From assembly GCA_963805495.1 (NCBI GenBank), contig CAWDUQ010000005.1, positions 62,001-126,000 on the forward strand: a DNA stretch of 64,000 nt. Direction: 5' to 3'. Made by a program: the position numbers and the translations under genes. The notes below the pieces were generated by a model, which worked only from the letters and a program-made list of their open reading frames with translations, did no database searches and was not told the origin of the DNA. Position 1 is the stretch's first letter, and each line of letters begins with the position of its first letter. Source of the stretch: DAHUXD01 sp963805495. Its GTDB lineage: Bacteria > Acidobacteriota > Thermoanaerobaculia > UBA5066 > Gp7-AA6. Below, piece after piece: positions 60,011-64,000 of this stretch.

Positions 60011-61470
60011 GGTTTCCCCGCGAGCTCGGCCGCCACCTTCCGGTCGTCGAACGGGAAGTTGGTTCCTCCGATCGACTGCGTCGTCTCGTGGCCCTTTCCG
60101 GCGAGCAGGAGCACGGTTCCGGGATTCGCGAGCCCGATGCCCGTTCGGATGGCTTCCCGCCGGTCGACGATCTTGAGGTACTTGGTCGCACCCGAGTCGA
60201 TGAGGCCGGCCTCGACCTCTCGCAGGATCTCCTCCGGGCTCTCCGAGCGCGGGTTGTCGGAGGTCGCGATCGCGATGTCGGCGAGGCGGCCTGCGATCCG
60301 GCCCATCGGGGCCCGCTTGCCGCGGTCGCGGTCACCGCCGCAGCCGAAGACGAGAATGATCTTGCGGTCCGTCAGCTCGCGCACCGCCGAGAGGAGCCGT
60401 TCGAGAGCGTCCGGCGTGTGCGCGTAGTCGACCAGGATCGGATAGGGCTGCCCGGCCTCGACGCGCTCGAGCCGTCCCGGCACGTCGCGGACGCCCGCGA
60501 GGGCGGCGGCGATGTCGTACTCGGGGACGCCCAGACAGACGCCGGCGGCCGCGGCGGCGAGGAGGTTCGAGACCTGAAATCGGCCGAGGAGCGGCGAGGC
60601 CACCGAAAAACGGGAACCGGCGGCCGCGACCTCGAAGAAAGTGCCGGACAGGTCGCACCGGACCGCCTCGGCCCGGAAGTCGGCCGCGGCCCCCGAGGGA
60701 GAGAAGCTCGCGAGCGGCGGCGCCACCTCGGCGAGCAACCGCCGTCCGGCGAGGTCGTCGACGTTGACGACCGCGTAGGCGCCGGGCTTGCGCAAGGCGA
60801 ACAGCCGTTTCTTGGCCTCGTAGTACTCGTCCATCGTTCCGTGGAAGTCGAGGTGGTCCCGCGTCAGGTTGGTGAACACCGCCACGTCGAAGCGGCATCC
60901 CTCGACGCGGTCGAGCATGAGCGCGTGCGACGAAACCTCGATCGCGGCGGCCGGCACGCCGTCGTCGACGAGCTCGGCCAGCAGCTCCTGCACGAGCGGC
61001 GCCTCGGGCGTCGTGCGCCCGGCCTCGAGCTGCCGCCGCGGCGTCCGATAGACGGTCGTCGCGAGCAGGCCCGCCTGGCCATGGCGCCGCGCCAGGATCG
61101 CCTCGATGAGCGTGACCGTGGAGGTCTTGCCGTTGGTCCCGGTCACGGCCGCGAGCACCAGGCGCTCGGCCGGACGGCCCCGAAGCTCGGCCGAGAGCAG
61201 GGCCAGCGCGCGCCGCGGCGCTTCGTGGACGATCCAGGGAACGCCCGTGCCCGACGGCGCAGGTCGGTCGGAGAGAACCGCCACGGCGCCGCGCGCGACG
61301 GCCTCCGGGACGTGGTCGACCCCGTCGAACTTCCTGCCGCGAAAGGCGACGAAGAGGTCGCCCGGCCGCACGCTCCGGGAGTCGTTCGACACGCGCGCGA
61401 TCTCGACGGCCCGCGCCTCGGGCGCAACGTCTACACCCGGGAGGACCGCCGCGATATCCATGAGCTTCAC
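60007..61470 (-). CDS. murE: UDP-MurNAc-dipeptide-2,6-diaminopimelate ligase
   Basis: 487 residues if the GTG overlapping the ftsI stop is used (484 from the ATG three codons later). ATP loop AVTGTNGKTSTVTLIEA, then ILVDYAHTPDALERLL and the specificity loop ATSDNPRSESPEEIL; the DNPR motif marks enzymes that add meso-diaminopimelate and not lysine. This points to DAP-type peptidoglycan. Confidence 0.95.
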   Translation of the reverse strand: MKLMDIAAVLPGVDVAPEARAVEIARVSNDSRSVRPGDLFVAFRGRKFDGVDHVPEAVARGAVAVLSDRPAPSGTGVPWIVHEAPRRALALLSAELRGRPAERLVLAAVTGTNGKTSTVTLIEAILARRHGQAGLLATTVYRTPRRQLEAGRTTPEAPLVQELLAELVDDGVPAAAIEVSSHALMLDRVEGCRFDVAVFTNLTRDHLDFHGTMDEYYEAKKRLFALRKPGAYAVVNVDDLAGRRLLAEVAPPLASFSPSGAAADFRAEAVRCDLSGTFFEVAAAGSRFSVASPLLGRFQVSNLLAAAAAGVCLGVPEYDIAAALAGVRDVPGRLERVEAGQPYPILVDYAHTPDALERLLSAVRELTDRKIILVFGCGGDRDRGKRAPMGRIAGRLADIAIATSDNPRSESPEEILREVEAGLIDSGATKYLKIVDRREAIRTGIGLANPGTVLLLAGKGHETTQSIGGTNFPFDDRKVAAELAGKP

Positions 61471-63509
61471 GGAGCCGAAGGAGGCGGGGCCGTCTCCTCC
61501 GCACGGCGGCCGGCCGCGGGGGCCGGCGCTTGTGCGCTGTCGGCGAGAAAGAGCGTCTGCACGGACCCGGTGCGCACGGGCGACCCGGGCGGCGGGTCCT
61601 GGGCCACGACGAAACCGCTCCCCTGCAGACGGGCGAGCAGGCCCGCGCGCGCGAAGATCGCAACGGCCTCGCGCGCCGAGAGTCCGAGCGCGCTCGGCGT
61701 CCGGTCGGGCGCCGCGGCGGGCTCGAGGGCCGGCGGCGGCGGGCCGCGGCGGGCCGCCGCGGGCACGATGCCGGCCTGGTAACGAACGGGCGGGGGTGCC
61801 TGCGCGAGCAGTGACTCCGGGATGCGCTGCTCCCTCGGCGCGACTCGCAGGATCCCGAGGGTCTGCGACACCACGCGCGCGAACAGGGGCGCCGCCACTT
61901 CGGCCGCGTAGTACTTGCCCTGGGGCTCCTCGAGGACGACGACCGCGACGCAGCGCGGATTGTCCGCGGGCGCGAACCCGGCGAAGTTGGGGACGTGGCG
62001 CCCGGCCTGGTAGCCGCCGACACCGGCCTTCTGCGCGGTGCCGGTCTTGCCGGCCACGGCGAAGCCCGGGATCGCGGCCTTCGAGCCCGTCCCGTGCTCG
62101 ACGACCCCGACGAGGATCTTCGAGATCGCGTGCGCGGTCTCCGGCGACAGCACGCGGACGCGCTCGGCCGCCGGCAGGGCGCGCTCGCGGCCGCCGGGCT
62201 CGACGATGCGGGTCACCAGGTGCGGCTCGACGAGGAATCCGCCGTTGGCCACGACGGCCGTGATCCGCGCCAGCTGCAGCGCGTTGAGCGAGACTTCCTG
62301 CCCCATCGAGATCGAGGCCGTCGAGAGACCGGACCACTTCGCCACCGGGCGGAAGATGCCGGGGTTTTCGCCCGGCAGGTCGACGCCGGTCGGCCGCCCG
62401 ACCCCGAACGCGGAGGCGCCATCGTAGAGCGGCCGCGCACCGAGGCGCAGGCCCACCCGGATGATGCCGATGTTGGACGACTTCGCGAAGACCCCGGCGA
62501 GCGTGAGCGCGCCGTACTGATGGTTCTTGTCTTCCTGGATGGTCGTGTTCGCGACGCGGATGGTCCCGTCGCCCGTGTCGATGATCTCGTCGAGGGAGAC
62601 CACGCCGCGGTCGAGACCGAGGGCGCCGGTCACGATCTTGAAGGTCGAGCCGGGCTCGTACGCATCCGCGATCGCACGGTTGCGCCACGCGTCCGGCGAG
62701 GACTTCCCGTAGGCGTTGGGATCGAAGTCCGGTGCCGACGCCATCGCCAGCACCTCGCCGCTCTCCGGGTCCATGACGACGATGCAGCCCGAGCGGGCGC
62801 GGTGCTCGCGCATGGCGTCGCCGAGCTCGCGCTCGGCCGCGAACTGCACGCCCGAGTCGAGCGACAGGACGAGCGTCGCGCCCTCCTGCGCCGGGCGGCT
62901 GCTGGCCGCCTCAGCCTCGCCGTAGCGGCTGCGCCGCGCGTCGGTCAGCGCCATGAGCTCGCCGGGTTTCCCGCGGATCGCGCCGTCGTAGAAGTGCTCG
63001 AGCCCTGCCAGCCCGACGGCATCGGTGCCGACGAAACCGAGCACGGCGCCGGCGAGCCGTCCTTTGGGGTAGAAGCGTTTCGGCTCGGCGACGAAGTGGA
63101 TCCCGGGGAGCTTGAACGCCCGGATCCGGTCGCTCGCCTCCGGATCGATCTGACGCCGGATCCAGACGAAGCCGCGGTCGCTCCGGAGCTTTTCGAGTAC
63201 CTCCCGCGACGACATGCCGAGGACCGGCGCCAGGCGCTGTGCCGTCGCCGAAGGGTCCTGCACGTCGTCGGGGATCGCGTAGATCGACGCGGCCTCGACC
63301 GAGACGGCGAGCTCGCGCCCCTCGCGGTCGAGAATCGAGCCGCGCTGCCCGGGGATCTCGATCCGCCGTTCCTGCTGCCGCTGCGCCCGGGCGCGATACC
63401 GCGAGCCCTCGGCGATCTGGATCTGGACCAGCCGGCCGACGACGACCACGCCCCAGACGGTCAGGATCAACGCGAAGAGGCGGCTGCGGCCCCGCTTGAC
63501 GCCGTTCAC
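61467..63509 (-). CDS. ftsI: septal transpeptidase FtsI (class B PBP) with PASTA domain
   Basis: 680 residues from GTG. One N-terminal span (LFALILTVWGVVVVGRLVQI), the dimerisation domain starting RGSILDREGRELAVS, and a transpeptidase with nucleophile Ser288 in GSTFK, then KSSN and GKTGTAQ. After a Pro/Ala-rich linker, about 60 residues look like a single PASTA domain (GLSAREAVAIFARAGLLARLQGSGFVVAQDPPPGSPV). A PASTA tail is more often seen in Gram-positive-type PBPs (Spo VD-like) but occurs in several other phyla. It cross-links septal peptidoglycan with FtsW. Confidence 0.94.
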   Translation of the reverse strand: MNGVKRGRSRLFALILTVWGVVVVGRLVQIQIAEGSRYRARAQRQQERRIEIPGQRGSILDREGRELAVSVEAASIYAIPDDVQDPSATAQRLAPVLGMSSREVLEKLRSDRGFVWIRRQIDPEASDRIRAFKLPGIHFVAEPKRFYPKGRLAGAVLGFVGTDAVGLAGLEHFYDGAIRGKPGELMALTDARRSRYGEAEAASSRPAQEGATLVLSLDSGVQFAAERELGDAMREHRARSGCIVVMDPESGEVLAMASAPDFDPNAYGKSSPDAWRNRAIADAYEPGSTFKIVTGALGLDRGVVSLDEIIDTGDGTIRVANTTIQEDKNHQYGALTLAGVFAKSSNIGIIRVGLRLGARPLYDGASAFGVGRPTGVDLPGENPGIFRPVAKWSGLSTASISMGQEVSLNALQLARITAVVANGGFLVEPHLVTRIVEPGGRERALPAAERVRVLSPETAHAISKILVGVVEHGTGSKAAIPGFAVAGKTGTAQKAGVGGYQAGRHVPNFAGFAPADNPRCVAVVVLEEPQGKYYAAEVAAPLFARVVSQTLGILRVAPREQRIPESLLAQAPPPVRYQAGIVPAAARRGPPPPALEPAAAPDRTPSALGLSAREAVAIFARAGLLARLQGSGFVVAQDPPPGSPVRTGSVQTLFLADSAQAPAPAAGRRAEETAPPPSAP

Positions 63510-63865
63510 CGCGCCGGCCCCCCCGCGACGGGCGCCTCGACGACCTGGACCTGGCCGGGGTGCGGCGGCCGCAGCCCCTTGCGCCGGGCGACGTCCGCGA
63601 CCCGCTCGGGCGACGACGCCTGCGCGAGCTCGGCGCGCAGCCTCCGGTTCTCCTCGTTCAGCACGGCAACCTGCTTCTGCCGGGCCTCGCGGATGTAGCC
63701 GACGCGCACCGTTTCGATGTGGAGCGCCGCGTACGCGAGGAGAGCGCAAGCGATCGGCAACCCGGCGAGCAGCAGCGTTGCGAGCTCGCGCCCGCGGCGG
63801 CGGTCGCGCTCGCGCGTCAGGTGCAGGTTTTCGACGCGCTTCGTCTGGGCGTAGAGGGTGCTCAT
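63506..63865 (-). CDS. ftsL: cell division protein FtsL
   Basis: 119 residues. Short basic cytoplasmic part, a single span (LATLLLAGLPIACALLAYAALHI), then a coiled coil (REARQKQVAVLNEENRRLRAELAQASSPERVADVARRKGL). Sequence is weakly conserved in FtsL; identity rests on size, topology and position between rsmH and ftsI. Its stop overlaps the ftsI GTG by four bases. Confidence 0.85.
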   Translation of the reverse strand: MSTLYAQTKRVENLHLTRERDRRRGRELATLLLAGLPIACALLAYAALHIETVRVGYIREARQKQVAVLNEENRRLRAELAQASSPERVADVARRKGLRPPHPGQVQVVEAPVAGGPAR

Positions 63866-63876
63866 GGCCGCGGGTG

Positions 63877-64000
63877 TCAGCCCACCTGGGCCAGCAGCTC
63901 GGCCGGGCCCGCGAGCTTCTCCGCGACACGCAGGCGCGCGCTGCGGGATCGTGGGTTGCGGGCGAGCTCGGCCTCGCCCGGGCGGATCGGCCGGCGCGTC
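63877..64000 (-). CDS. rsmH: 16S rRNA m4C1402 methyltransferase, C-terminal end
   Basis: Only the last 40 codons are in the window: TRRPIRPGEAELARNPRSRSARLRVAEKLA..., the conserved RsmH/MraW tail. The rest lies beyond position 64000. It methylates N4 of C1402 in 16S rRNA, and is the usual first or second gene of the dcw cluster. Stop 11 bases before ftsL. Confidence 0.9.
   Translation of the reverse strand, partial: TRRPIRPGEAELARNPRSRSARLRVAEKLAGPAELLAQVG

Overview
This is 64 kb of a high-G+C bacterial chromosome, most likely from an Acidobacteriota-type organism. That assignment is an inference. It rests on a tandem array of proteins that fuse a Ser/Thr kinase to a TolB/WD40-like propeller, on meso-DAP-type peptidoglycan ligase motifs, and on an MCE (Mla-type) lipid transport operon; Gemmatimonadota are the main alternative. 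No phage, insertion sequence, CRISPR array or rRNA was found.

Layout. (1) 1-10958, minus strand: four complete kinase-propeller genes, one kinase cut by the window edge, and one collapsed kinase gene. (2) 11021-14613, plus: a dipeptidyl-peptidase-IV-like serine peptidase, a paralogue that has lost its propeller, and a GNAT acetyltransferase. (3) 14665-20959, minus: a membrane adaptor, three MacB/FtsX-type permeases with no ATPase gene beside them, and an HtpX-like protease. (4) 21087-22268: tRNA-Arg(ACG) next to tadA, then a rearranged tRNA-Ser(CGA) locus. (5) 22282-28061: DUF2277, a phosphoesterase, an ECF sigma/NrsF-like pair, an NTF2-like protein and a NatAB-type exporter. (6) 28125-30210: tRNA-Glu(CTC) followed by five tandem units that each end in a copy of the tRNA 3' end, then a sigma/DUF6768 pair and a further remnant of the same repeat. 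(7) 30233-42431: metabolic and secreted enzymes, MgtE, a molybdenum hydroxylase pair and a two-component system. (8) 42483-45995: an MlaEFD-lipoprotein operon. (9) 46131-49135: a FkbM methyltransferase, a helical lipoprotein, pyruvate kinase and a small membrane protein. (10) 49373-64000, minus: the dcw division/cell-wall cluster from rsmH to ftsZ, with 4-bp or slightly longer overlaps at most junctions and with murB and ddl absent.

The least ordinary content lies between the genes. One repeat family (three copies, each just after the stop codon of a minus-strand gene) forms a long hairpin whose two arms change together between copies, which indicates conserved structure. A second family (GTAGGGG-type and GACCACC/GGCAGACC-type hairpins) is dispersed and also sits inside the anticodon loop and T loop of broken tRNA-Ser copies. 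At both tRNA-Ser and tRNA-Glu, roughly 107-128-bp units regenerate the tRNA 3' end, as serial integration would. Several genes carry a TANNNT-like -10 box 6-12 bases before the start codon, suggesting leaderless or very short leaders.
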